Source: Streptomyces finlayi (lineage in GTDB: Bacteria > Actinomycetota > Actinomycetes > Streptomycetales > Streptomycetaceae). From it: DNA of 64,000 nt. The DNA lies in assembly GCF_014216315.1 (NCBI RefSeq), contig NZ_CP045702.1, positions 1,364,001 through 1,428,000 on the forward strand, written 5' to 3'. A model generated the notes under the pieces. It saw only the letters and a program-made list of their open reading frames with translations. It ran no database searches and had not been told where the DNA came from. Below, in pieces: positions 7,908 to 15,730 of the stretch. Position numbers and translations under genes: made by a program. How positions within the stretch are numbered: the stretch's first letter is position 1; the number at the start of each line of letters is the position of its first letter.

Positions 7908-9155
7908 ATGCCCCTCGGACCGCGCCTGATCGTCGCCGACCAAGTAGCCGGACACATCAGGGTCGTCGACCTGCGCGACGGCCGTACGACAGCCCGGCTC
8001 GACGGGCGGCATCCCGCAGAGCACGCGGGCTTCCTCGCCCTTCCGCACGACCGCACCGCCTGCGTGGACGACCGGGCGGGCGAGCTGCTGATCCTCGATC
8101 CGTACGGGCCGGACTCGGGCCGCCCGCTCGTCGAACGCCGGATACCGGTCGCGGTGCCCGCCGAGCACCTGGCCGCCGACCCCACCGGCCGCCTGATCGC
8201 CGTCACCACCGGGCTCGGCCGCAACTGGTCCGCCTGGTCCGACCAGTTGACCGCCGTCGACCTGGCGGACGTGCGGGGTGCGGGGGCCGTGCGCGTACGG
8301 ACCCGGGCCGGCGAACCGGGGGTCACGGTCACCGGACCCGCGGAGGATCCGATGGTCGTGCTGCGTCACCGGGAGCCCGGCGAGCTGACCGCCTACCGGC
8401 ACTCCGCCCTCATGGCGGCCGCCCCCTCGTGCCCGCCCGCCGAACCCGTATCGACCCTTCCTCTCGGCGACGACGACGGGCACGGCGACGCCTACGACCC
8501 CCTGACGGGCCGGGTGTTCGCCGCCGCCGGCTCGGGGGTCCACCGGTCCTGTCCGGACGGGGACGTACTCCTGCGCGGTACGACCCTCCCCTGGGCGGCC
8601 GGCGGACGCGACGGGGGCCGCGGCTACTACCTGAGACTCGATGCCGCACACCGGATGCTCTGGTCCTGCGTACGCGGCGGCCCCGGGGCGCCCGAGAGCT
8701 GGCCGGACTGGACCAACGACGCCTGGTGGCACCACCTGGACACGGGCGGGACCGGCCGGCTGGACCTCGGACCCGGCCTGGTCTTCCGCCTGGCGGTGGC
8801 GGCGGACCATGTCGCCTTCAGCCGCGTCCACCCCGACGGCGACGAGCTCGTCCTCGTCTCCACCGGGGGTCGCACTCCTGCCGTCAGCGCGCGGTTGCCG
8901 CTGCCCCCCATGGCGGGCGCGCCGCGCCGGGGCGGCACCCCGTGGGACGGCGTCCAGCGCCGCGCCGTCGCGGCCTCGCCCGGCGGGTCCTTGATCGCCG
9001 TATCGCGCGGGGGTCACGGCGAGGTCCATGTCTTCGACGCCGCGACAGCCCGGCAGACCGCGCTCGTCACCGTGCCGACCCGACTGGACGAGGGCGGGCT
9101 GCTGGCACTGATGGAACCCGGCGACGGGGCATACCACGATCCGGTCGGCCGCTGA
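7908..9155 (+). CDS. Beta-propeller (YVTN/WD40-like) protein, zinc-starvation induced
   Basis: This 415-residue protein has repeated beta-propeller blades, for example GHIRVVDLRDGRTTARL, GELLILDPYG and GEVHVFDAATARQTALVT. No signal peptide or membrane segment is visible, so it appears cytoplasmic. The ATG at 7908 follows GGAG. A longer in-frame start at 7851 would place coding sequence inside the Zur operator and was rejected. It is divergent from the importer operon and shares its Zur box. AztD, a zinc chaperone linked to some zinc ABC importers, is also a beta-propeller, but AztD is exported and this protein shows no export signal. A role in zinc or zinc-chelate handling is inference only. 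Confidence 0.8.
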   Translation: MPLGPRLIVADQVAGHIRVVDLRDGRTTARLDGRHPAEHAGFLALPHDRTACVDDRAGELLILDPYGPDSGRPLVERRIPVAVPAEHLAADPTGRLIAVTTGLGRNWSAWSDQLTAVDLADVRGAGAVRVRTRAGEPGVTVTGPAEDPMVVLRHREPGELTAYRHSALMAAAPSCPPAEPVSTLPLGDDDGHGDAYDPLTGRVFAAAGSGVHRSCPDGDVLLRGTTLPWAAGGRDGGRGYYLRLDAAHRMLWSCVRGGPGAPESWPDWTNDAWWHHLDTGGTGRLDLGPGLVFRLAVAADHVAFSRVHPDGDELVLVSTGGRTPAVSARLPLPPMAGAPRRGGTPWDGVQRRAVAASPGGSLIAVSRGGHGEVHVFDAATARQTALVTVPTRLDEGGLLALMEPGDGAYHDPVGR

Positions 9156-9160
9156 CACAG

Positions 9161-9192
9161 GCGGCCCGCACCCCGGCGGGGGTGCGGGCCGC
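9161..9192. terminator. Bidirectional terminator hairpin
   Basis: GCGGCCCGCACCCC (9161-9174) pairs perfectly with 9179-9192 across a 4-nt loop. It sits 5 bp after the beta-propeller stop and before the convergent rpsN stop at 9218, so it can serve both genes. Confidence 0.8.
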
Positions 9193-9217
9193 CGCGCTCA
9201 GCCGGGCACCGGCCCCG

Positions 9218-9523
9218 TCACCAGGACGACTTGGTGACTCCCGGCAGGAATCCCGCGTGCGCCTGCTCGCGCATCCGCACCCGGGACAGCCCGAACTTCC
9301 GCAGGTGCCCCCGGGGCCTGCCGTCCACGGAGTCACGGTTACGGACCCTGGTGGCACTCGCGTCACGGGGCTGAGCACGCAACTCCGCGACCGCTGAGGC
9401 CCGTTCGGCGTCGGTCGAGGCCGGCCGCCGGACGATCTCCTTCAGCTCGGCCCGCCGGGCCGCGTACCGCGCGACGACGCCCTTGCGCTTCTCGTTCTGC
9501 GCGATCTTGCTCTTCTTGGCCAT
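9218..9523 (-). CDS. rpsN: 30S ribosomal protein S14, zinc-independent paralogue
   Basis: This is a 101-residue S14 of the long, zinc-free type. It begins MAKKSKIAQNEKRK and ends with the conserved GHLRKFGLSRVRMREQ region. It lacks the CxxC...CxxC zinc ribbon of the short S14. In actinobacteria such C-minus paralogues replace the zinc-containing protein during zinc starvation and free zinc. Its ATG overlaps the rpmB stop (9521-9525), giving an rpmB-rpsN operon under the upstream Zur box. Confidence 0.95.
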   Translation of the reverse strand: MAKKSKIAQNEKRKGVVARYAARRAELKEIVRRPASTDAERASAVAELRAQPRDASATRVRNRDSVDGRPRGHLRKFGLSRVRMREQAHAGFLPGVTKSSW

Positions 9524-9759
9524 CAGAGCTTCACTCCCCGCGCCCGAATACGGGCCACGGCGGCCTCGATGCCGATGATGTCGATGGCCTTGATGGCCCT
9601 GGCGCTGAGGGTCAGGCGCACATAGCGGCCCTCGCTCGGAAGCCAGTAGCGCTTGCGCTGGATGTTCGGGTCGAAGCGGCGCGAGGTACGCCGGTGCGAG
9701 TGGGAAATGCTGTTGCCGAAGCCCGGCTGGGCGCCGGTCAGCTGACAGTGGGCGGACAT
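9523..9759 (-). CDS. rpmB: 50S ribosomal protein L28, zinc-independent paralogue
   Basis: This is a 78-residue L28 with the family core GFGNSISHSHRRT followed by RRFDPNIQRKRYWLP. It has a single Cys (MSAHCQLTG) where zinc-binding L28 proteins have a CxxC pair, so it belongs to the zinc-free class. It is the first gene of a two-gene operon with rpsN. A Zur-type palindrome about 40 bp upstream fits the established Zur control of such paralogues in Streptomyces. Confidence 0.95.
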   Translation of the reverse strand: MSAHCQLTGAQPGFGNSISHSHRRTSRRFDPNIQRKRYWLPSEGRYVRLTLSARAIKAIDIIGIEAAVARIRARGVKL

Positions 9760-9793
9760 GGGTCTACCTGCTCTCTACGGACGGAATCTTAAC

Positions 9794-9811
9794 GATAATG
9801 GAAACCATTCC
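9794..9811. promoter_or_regulatory. Zur-type operator for rpmB-rpsN
   Basis: GATAATGGAAACCATTCC contains AATGG-AAA-CCATT, a Zur-like palindrome, 35-52 bp upstream of the rpmB ATG. It is AT-rich against a very GC-rich background and matches the other two boxes in the window. Confidence 0.75.
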
Positions 9812-9861
9812 CACATAGTAGCCCGCAGCGTTACGGACGGCCGGCTCGGCTCAGCGCGGAC

Positions 9862-9960
9862 GCCATGGTCAAGGACTTCAAGCAGCGTGGTGTGCCCATC
9901 GACTGCGTGGGCTTCCAGAGCCACTTCAACAGCCAGTCCCCCGTCCCCGCCGACTACCAG
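9862..9960 (+). pseudogene. Fragment of a GH10 endo-1,4-beta-xylanase
   Basis: About 32 codons encode FKQRGVPIDCVGFQSHFN and flanking residues. This is the highly conserved GH10 xylanase segment that precedes the catalytic nucleophile region. There is no signal peptide, no remaining barrel and no cellulose-binding domain on either side. The fragment ends at a terminator hairpin. It is a decayed remnant rather than a gene, and its position next to a GH3/oligosaccharide-uptake operon suggests that the locus once included the secreted xylanase. Confidence 0.75.
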
Positions 9961-9974
9961 CCGACGAGAAGACG

Positions 9975-10023
9975 CAAGGGCCCTTCGCGGGCGGGTTGTC
10001 CCACCGCCCGCGAAGGGCCCTTG
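9975..10023. terminator. Strong 20-bp hairpin terminator
   Basis: CAAGGGCCCTTCGCGGGCGG (9975-9994) pairs perfectly with 10004-10023 across a 9-nt loop. It lies 21 bp beyond the stop of the GH3 glycosidase gene, so it should end the sugar-uptake operon. It may originally have served the xylanase gene whose fragment lies just before it. Confidence 0.85.
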
Positions 10024-10043
10024 CCACCCGTATGTGTGCCGGG

Positions 10044-12491
10044 CTACGGCGCGTCCGCCAGGATCTCCGTCGCCACCTCCATGTGCAGCCGCCGGGTGTG
10101 GTCGACCGTGCGCACCGGCCCGGTCAGGGTGACCCGGGCCGTCAGGCGCGCGTCGGTGCTCGACGCGCTCAGCCGCAGTTCGAGATCACCCGGTTCGACG
10201 ATCCGGTGGCCGTCACGGCCAGTGAAGGACGCGAGGTCCGCCGGAACCCTCGCCCGCACCCTCGCCGCCTGCCCCGGAAGGAGGTCGAGGCGCACGTAAC
10301 CGATGAGGCGCTGCACCGGCTGGACGACGGAGGCGACCGGGTCGTTGAGATACACCTGGAGCACCTCGGTCCCCGCCCGCCCACCGGTGTTGCGGATGGT
10401 GCAGGAGAGTGCGAACTCCCCGTCCGTGGGCGCCCGGCCGTGCTCCACGACGAGGTCGCTCCACTCGAAGCGGGTGTACGTCAGACCGTGGCCGAACCCG
10501 AACGCCGGCGTCGGGTCGATGCTGGACACATCGCTGGAGTGGCCGAGCCGCGACGCCAGATACGTGGACGGCTGGGAGCCCGGATGGCGCGGCACGCTGA
10601 CGGGCAGCCGGCCCGACGGCGCGGTCCGGCCGCTGAGCACCGAGGCGATGGCCGTCGTCCCCTCCTCACCGGGGAAGAACGACTGCACGACGGCGGCGGC
10701 CCGCTCCACCGCGCTCCCGAGGGCGTAGGGGCGCCCGGCGAGCAGGGTGACGACGACCGGGGTGCCCGTGCCGAGGAGGGCGTCGAGCAACTGCTGCTGC
10801 ACACCGGGCAGTGCCAGGTCCTCGGCGTCACACCCCTCTCCGCTCGTGCCGCGCCCGAAGAGCCCGGCCCGGTCGCCGAGCGCGACGATCACGAGGTCGG
10901 CGCCCGCGGCCAGTCCGGCGGCTTCGGCGAAGCCGTCGGTGTCGGAGCCGTCGATGTCCGCGCCTCGGGCGGTGACGATCTCGCAGTGCGGGAACTCCGC
11001 CGCCAACGCCGCCCGAAGTGTGGGGAGTTCGATGCCGAACGGTGTCTCCGGGTGCTGGCCGCCGACGTGGACCGGGAAGGCGTAGCAGCCGAGGACCGCG
11101 GTGGGGGTGTCGGCGTTGGGCCCGATCAGCGCGATGCGGGCGGGAGGCGTCGCCAGGGGCAGCGTGCCGTCGTTGCTCAGCAGCACGACGGCCTGCTCGG
11201 CTACGCGGCGGGCGAGTGCGCGGTTCCCGTCGGTGTCGAGCCGGACGGTTCCGCGCAGCGCTCCCGACCGCTCTGTGCCCGGTGCCATCCCGGACAGCGC
11301 CGGGGACACCGGACTCCAGTCCGGGTCCAGCAGCCCCAACCGGGCTTTCTGGACGAGCACGCGGCGTACCGCTCGGTCCACCAGGGCCTCGGGTACGAGA
11401 CCCTCCTCGATCGCCTCGCTCAGCGGGCTGCCGAACGCCTTGACGGTCGGCAGCTCCACGTCCACGCCCGCGCCGAGCGCGGCACCGGCCGCCTCACCGA
11501 AGGTTCCCGCCACACCGTGCAGCGTCTTCAGGAACGCGATGCCGAAGTAGTCGGCGACGACGGTCCCCTCGAAGCCCCAGGTGTCGCGCAGCAGGCCGGT
11601 AAGCAGTGGTCCGTCGGCCGCGGAGGGTATCCCGTCGGTGTCGGTGTAGGCGTGCATGACGGACCGTACGCCGCTTTCGCGTACGGCCATCTCGAACGGC
11701 GTCAGGATGATGTCGGCCCGCTCGCGCGCCCCCATGCCGACGGGCGCGAGGTTGCGGCCCGCCCGTGAGGCGGAGTACCCGGCGAAGTGCTTGAGCGTGG
11801 CGACGACACCGGCCGACTCCAGGCCCCGCACGTACGCGGTGGCGACCGTGCCCACCAGGTAGGGGTCCTCGCCGATCGTCTCCTCGACGCGGCCCCAGCG
11901 TGCGTCGCGTACGACGTCGAGGACCGGGGCGAGGCCCTGGTGCACGCCGACGGAACGCATGTCGCGGCCGATCGCGGCGGCCATCTCACGGACCAGTTCC
12001 GGATGGAAGGTGGCACCCCAGGACAGGGGTACCGGGTAGGCGGTGGCACCCCAGGTGGCGAAGCCCGCGAGGCATTCCTCGTGGGCGAGCGCCGGGATGC
12101 CGAATCGATTCGCTCCGGCGATCCGCTCCTGGGTGCGCGACAGCGAGAGCGCTCCCACGGCCGCGTCGACCGGCGCCGTTCCGAATGGGCGGGTCAGCTG
12201 CCCGAGGCCGTACGGAAGGAGGTCGTCGAGGGCGACGGCCTCCTCCATGTCGTGCTGGAACGGGGCGACTTCGGCGCCCTCGTCGGACGCGCCCACCCAG
12301 ACGCCGAAGAGCTGGGAGATCTTCTCCTGGAGGGTCATCGCGGCGATCAGGGCATCGGCCCTGGCCTCCGGAGCGAGCGTGGGATCGCGCCACGGCGTGG
12401 TGCGGTGGTCCGTGGCGCCGGATGCCGGCGCCCGGGAGTCGGTGGTCTCGGCGGGTGTCGGCACGCCGGCGCGGTCGATGTTGGCGGTCAC
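10044..12491 (-). CDS. GH3 family glycosidase (beta-xylosidase/beta-glucosidase)
   Basis: This 815-residue protein has the two-domain GH3 architecture plus a C-terminal fibronectin III-like domain. It shows KHF (about residues 234-236) and the catalytic nucleophile Asp314 in VVADYFGI. The second domain contains FFPGEEGTTAIASVLSGR, and the C-terminal domain ends near LELRLSASS. There is no signal peptide, so it should hydrolyse imported oligosaccharides in the cytoplasm. It starts at GTG 12491, overlapping the permease stop (GTGA). The operon order (binding protein, two permeases, GH3, with a divergent LacI gene) matches the streptomycete bxlEFGA-bxlR arrangement. This favours xylo-oligosaccharides, but a gluco-oligosaccharide substrate is possible. 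Confidence 0.9.
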   Translation of the reverse strand: MTANIDRAGVPTPAETTDSRAPASGATDHRTTPWRDPTLAPEARADALIAAMTLQEKISQLFGVWVGASDEGAEVAPFQHDMEEAVALDDLLPYGLGQLTRPFGTAPVDAAVGALSLSRTQERIAGANRFGIPALAHEECLAGFATWGATAYPVPLSWGATFHPELVREMAAAIGRDMRSVGVHQGLAPVLDVVRDARWGRVEETIGEDPYLVGTVATAYVRGLESAGVVATLKHFAGYSASRAGRNLAPVGMGARERADIILTPFEMAVRESGVRSVMHAYTDTDGIPSAADGPLLTGLLRDTWGFEGTVVADYFGIAFLKTLHGVAGTFGEAAGAALGAGVDVELPTVKAFGSPLSEAIEEGLVPEALVDRAVRRVLVQKARLGLLDPDWSPVSPALSGMAPGTERSGALRGTVRLDTDGNRALARRVAEQAVVLLSNDGTLPLATPPARIALIGPNADTPTAVLGCYAFPVHVGGQHPETPFGIELPTLRAALAAEFPHCEIVTARGADIDGSDTDGFAEAAGLAAGADLVIVALGDRAGLFGRGTSGEGCDAEDLALPGVQQQLLDALLGTGTPVVVTLLAGRPYALGSAVERAAAVVQSFFPGEEGTTAIASVLSGRTAPSGRLPVSVPRHPGSQPSTYLASRLGHSSDVSSIDPTPAFGFGHGLTYTRFEWSDLVVEHGRAPTDGEFALSCTIRNTGGRAGTEVLQVYLNDPVASVVQPVQRLIGYVRLDLLPGQAARVRARVPADLASFTGRDGHRIVEPGDLELRLSASSTDARLTARVTLTGPVRTVDHTRRLHMEVATEILADAP

Positions 12492-13309
12492 TTTCCTCCG
12501 ACTCCCATCAGCCCCTGGACCAGGGCACGACGGGCGAACAGGTAGACGATCAGGATGGGGAGCATGGAAAGGACGACCGCGGCGAGCAGCCCGGGGGTGT
12601 CGACTCCGTGTTCCGTCTGGAAGTCGTAGAGCCCCATGGTGATCACCTTGGTCTCCGCGGACTGCGTCAGGACGAGGGGGAAGAGGAAGCCGTTCCACGC
12701 CTGGAGCGCGGAGAAGACGATGATCGTCGAGACGCCGCTCCTGGACAGCGGCAGCACCAGCTGGAAGAAGACCCGCCGGGAGGAGGCACCGTCGATCGTC
12801 ATCGCCTCGTACAGATCGGGGGTGATGTCACGCATCACGCCCGTGAGGATCAGCGCGCACACCGGCATCGCGAAGGCCGCGGTCGGCAGGATGACGCCGA
12901 TGAGGTTGTCGTAGAGGCCGGCCTCGCTGATGACGAAGAACATCGGGACGACGACCGCCTGCGAGGGGATCGCCAGGCCGAGGAGGAACAGCCGGAACAC
13001 CGTGGTGGTGGCCCGGCCCCGGCTCCTGACGATGGTGTACGCCAGGGGCGGGACGAGGAGCACGACGATGCCCACCACGCACATGGTGACGATCACCGTG
13101 TTGAGGAAGTACTGCGCGAAACCGCTGTTGAGGTCGTTGATGTAGTTGTCGAGCGTGAAGTGCTCGGGGAAGGCCAGCGGGCCGTTCGCCGCGTAGTCGG
13201 GGCGCGACTGGAACGTGGCGACGAGCATCACGTACAGCGGCAGCCCGACGACGAGGAGCCAGACCAGCGAGCCGAAACCGGCGAAGTAGTTGGGACGGTT
13301 CCTGCTCAC
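12488..13309 (-). CDS. Carbohydrate ABC permease (MalG type)
   Basis: This 273-residue protein has six predicted membrane segments and the EAA loop (YEAMTIDGASSRRVFFQLVLPL, split here as YEAMTIDGASS and the following helix). It forms the transmembrane heterodimer with the upstream MalF-type protein. GTG 13309 overlaps the upstream stop, so translation is coupled. No ATPase gene is present in the operon. Streptomyces sugar importers commonly share the MsiK ATPase encoded elsewhere. Confidence 0.92.
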   Translation of the reverse strand: MSRNRPNYFAGFGSLVWLLVVGLPLYVMLVATFQSRPDYAANGPLAFPEHFTLDNYINDLNSGFAQYFLNTVIVTMCVVGIVVLLVPPLAYTIVRSRGRATTTVFRLFLLGLAIPSQAVVVPMFFVISEAGLYDNLIGVILPTAAFAMPVCALILTGVMRDITPDLYEAMTIDGASSRRVFFQLVLPLSRSGVSTIIVFSALQAWNGFLFPLVLTQSAETKVITMGLYDFQTEHGVDTPGLLAAVVLSMLPILIVYLFARRALVQGLMGVGGK

Positions 13310-14241
13310 AGTCCCTCCATGGTGCTGCGCATCTTGTCGTAGCCCGAGAGCCGCACCACGATCAGCGAGATGAGCGTGGAGACGAGGACGAGGAGGAGGG
13401 CGATGGCGGACGCCGCTCCGTAGTCGAAGCTCTTGAACGCCTTCTGGTACATGTAGTAGGCGCTGATGGTCGTGTCGCTGCCCGGTCCGCCCTGGGTCAG
13501 GATGAGCACGGTGTCGAAGGTCGTGAGTCCGCCGACCACCATCAGGATCATGGAGGTGATGATCGAGTTGCGCAGCTGAGGCAGCGTGATGTGGAAGAAC
13601 TGCCGCACCGTGCCGGCGCCGTCGATCTGCGCCGCCTGGTAGAGGACCTGCGGCACCGCGCGGGCCGCGCCCTGGTAGATCAGTGTGTGCAGCGGGGTGA
13701 ACTGCCAGGTGCTGACGAAGACCAGGACGCCGATCGCACTGGACTGCATCCCGAACAGGTTGCCGTCGCCGAAGAGCCACTTCGCCTGGGCGGGAACCCC
13801 GAAGTTGGGGTCCAGGACGGCGCGCCACAGGACGGACACGGCCGCGATGGACAGCAGCATCGGGACGAAGTAGATGGCCGAGAGGACGGCCCGGTTGCGC
13901 TGGTGCCCCGCCGCCCAGACGCCGAGCAGGATGCTCAGCGGGGTCTGGACGACGACCCCGAGCAGGGTGAGCAGGACGCTCAGCCAGAGGCTCTTGATCA
14001 TGACCGGGTCGTCGAGGAGCTTCCTCCAGTTGTCGAGCCCGGCGAACTCGGGGTCGCTCAGACCGTCCCAGCTGGCGAAGGAGAGTACGGCGACCATGAC
14101 GAGCGGGACGATGGCGAAGAGGCCGAAGAAGACGGCGGCGGGGGCCGCCCAGAGGAATCCCGGGCGGCCCGCTCCGATGCCGGACGGGCCGGCCCTCCTG
14201 ACCTTCTCGCTGCGCGTGGCGGCTGTGGCAGGTGGGGTCAT
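13306..14241 (-). CDS. Carbohydrate ABC permease (MalF type)
   Basis: This 311-residue membrane protein has a hydrophobic N-terminal segment (FLWAAPAAVFFGLFAIVPLV) and the EAA loop YQAAQIDGAGTVRQFFHITL. It is the partner of the MalG-type permease encoded just downstream. The ATG at 14241 lies 32 bp after the stop of the binding-protein gene. Confidence 0.92.
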   Translation of the reverse strand: MTPPATAATRSEKVRRAGPSGIGAGRPGFLWAAPAAVFFGLFAIVPLVMVAVLSFASWDGLSDPEFAGLDNWRKLLDDPVMIKSLWLSVLLTLLGVVVQTPLSILLGVWAAGHQRNRAVLSAIYFVPMLLSIAAVSVLWRAVLDPNFGVPAQAKWLFGDGNLFGMQSSAIGVLVFVSTWQFTPLHTLIYQGAARAVPQVLYQAAQIDGAGTVRQFFHITLPQLRNSIITSMILMVVGGLTTFDTVLILTQGGPGSDTTISAYYMYQKAFKSFDYGAASAIALLLVLVSTLISLIVVRLSGYDKMRSTMEGL

Positions 14242-14273
14242 GTCATGTGTTCCGGGTCCGGATGTCAGGGAGC

Positions 14274-15578
14274 TCACGAGGTCGGCAGTGCCTGCATGGC
14301 CTCGATGAAGGCGTCCTCGTCCATCGAGCCGTTGAAGAACTGCTGGAGGGACTGGTGCATCGTGGTGGCCGCCGACTGGGGGTACGCCTGGTCCCAGGAG
14401 AGCTGGAACGCCGGGGCCGCCTTGACCAGGTCGTACTGGAACTTCGCGAACTCGGGGCTGGCCGCGGTGTCCAGGAAGCCTTCGGTGTTCGTCGTGGTCG
14501 GCAGGTTCCCGACGCCCAGCTGGGCCTTGACGAACTGGTCCGAGTACATGAGCTTCAGGAACTCGGCGACGGCCCGCGGGTGCTTCGTCTTCTTGTGGAC
14601 CGAGTAGAAGTTGTTCGTGTTGCCGACGATGTTCGCCTGGTCGCCCTTGCCGCCCTCGACCGACGGGAAGGCGCTGTAGCCGAGGTCGTTCTCGGCGAAC
14701 TCGGGGTGCGCGTCCTGCTGGGTCGAGTACTCCCACGAACCCATCAGCTCGAACGCGGCCTTACCGGTGGCCAGTAGCGTGGGAGATCCCTGGTCGGTGA
14801 ACTTCACGGAGTCGTAGTTGGTGCCGAACGCCCCGGAGTCCACCAGCTCCTTGATCATGCCGAGCGCCTTCCTGCTGTCCGGGCTCGCCCAGGCGTCCTG
14901 GTCGCCGTCCAGGGCCTTCTGGAAGAGCTCCGGGCCGGCGATGCGGTCGTAGAGGTACTCGAACCACATCAGTGTCGGCCACCGGTCACCGCCGCCCAGC
15001 GCGATCGGGGTGACGCCGTCGGCCTTCAGCGCCTTGACCGCCGCCAGCAGGTCGTCCCAGGTCTTCGGCGGCTCTACGCCGGCCTCTTTGAGGACCTTGC
15101 CGTTGTTGAACAGCAGCACCGGCTGGGTCCCGCGCATCGGGACGCCGTACGACGTACCGTCGAGCACCGCGCTGTTGAACACGGACGGCAGGAACTTCGC
15201 CTTGAGGTCGGGCTCCTTGGCGATGAAGGGGTCCAGCGGGAGCAGCAGGCCGGCATCGACGAACGGCTTGATGCTGCCGCCGCCCCAGTTGAAGAAGACG
15301 TCCGGCGCCTGCTTGCTGCTGATAATCGTCTGCAGTTTGGCCTGGTAGTCGGCGCCCGGGATCGTATCCAGGACGGCCTTCACCTTCGAGGTCTTGTTGA
15401 AGGTGGCGACGAGCTCCTTCTCCACCTTGTTCGTCGCGTCCCCGTAGACCAGGACGTGGATGGTGTCGTCGCCGCCGGCCGCGTCGGAGCCCCCTCCGCA
15501 CGCGGACAGGGACAGCACCAGGGCCAGCGCGGCACCACCGACGACAACGGTCCGCGAGAACCGTGCGCGTTGCTTCAT
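14274..15578 (-). CDS. Sugar-binding lipoprotein of an ABC importer
   Basis: This 434-residue family-1 extracellular solute-binding protein has a lipoprotein signal (LSLSACGGG, lipidated Cys near residue 27). Its body is typical of oligosaccharide-binding proteins (DDTIHVLVYGDATNKVEKE, then PGADYQAKLQTIISSK). It captures oligosaccharides outside the membrane and passes them to the two permeases. It is the first gene of the operon. The region upstream holds inverted repeats likely bound by the divergent LacI-type regulator. Confidence 0.92.
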   Translation of the reverse strand: MKQRARFSRTVVVGGAALALVLSLSACGGGSDAAGGDDTIHVLVYGDATNKVEKELVATFNKTSKVKAVLDTIPGADYQAKLQTIISSKQAPDVFFNWGGGSIKPFVDAGLLLPLDPFIAKEPDLKAKFLPSVFNSAVLDGTSYGVPMRGTQPVLLFNNGKVLKEAGVEPPKTWDDLLAAVKALKADGVTPIALGGGDRWPTLMWFEYLYDRIAGPELFQKALDGDQDAWASPDSRKALGMIKELVDSGAFGTNYDSVKFTDQGSPTLLATGKAAFELMGSWEYSTQQDAHPEFAENDLGYSAFPSVEGGKGDQANIVGNTNNFYSVHKKTKHPRAVAEFLKLMYSDQFVKAQLGVGNLPTTTNTEGFLDTAASPEFAKFQYDLVKAAPAFQLSWDQAYPQSAATTMHQSLQQFFNGSMDEDAFIEAMQALPTS

Positions 15579-15590
15579 CGACTCGCCTCT

Positions 15591-15618
15591 CGAAACATTT
15601 TCGGTACGATTACCGAAA
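15591..15618. promoter_or_regulatory. Overlapping inverted repeats, probable LacI-family operator
   Basis: CGAAACATTTTCG (15591-15603) is an inverted repeat of CGAAA/TTTCG. It overlaps a second one, TTTCGGTA-CGAT-TACCGAAA (15599-15618). The pair lies 13-40 bp upstream of the binding-protein ATG and about 110 bp from the regulator gene. Streptomycete sugar-operon LacI repressors bind CGAA...TTCG-type sites, so these are the natural operator candidates. Confidence 0.65.
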
Positions 15619-15730
15619 CTTCCTGAGTCGGGACGCTAGGACCCCTCACCTGGGGGGTCAACCCTCGGTCTCCGCGTTACCAAAGCGTTACGCCTCGGCG
15701 GCGGTTGTTCCGTGCTTTATGCTCCTCGCC

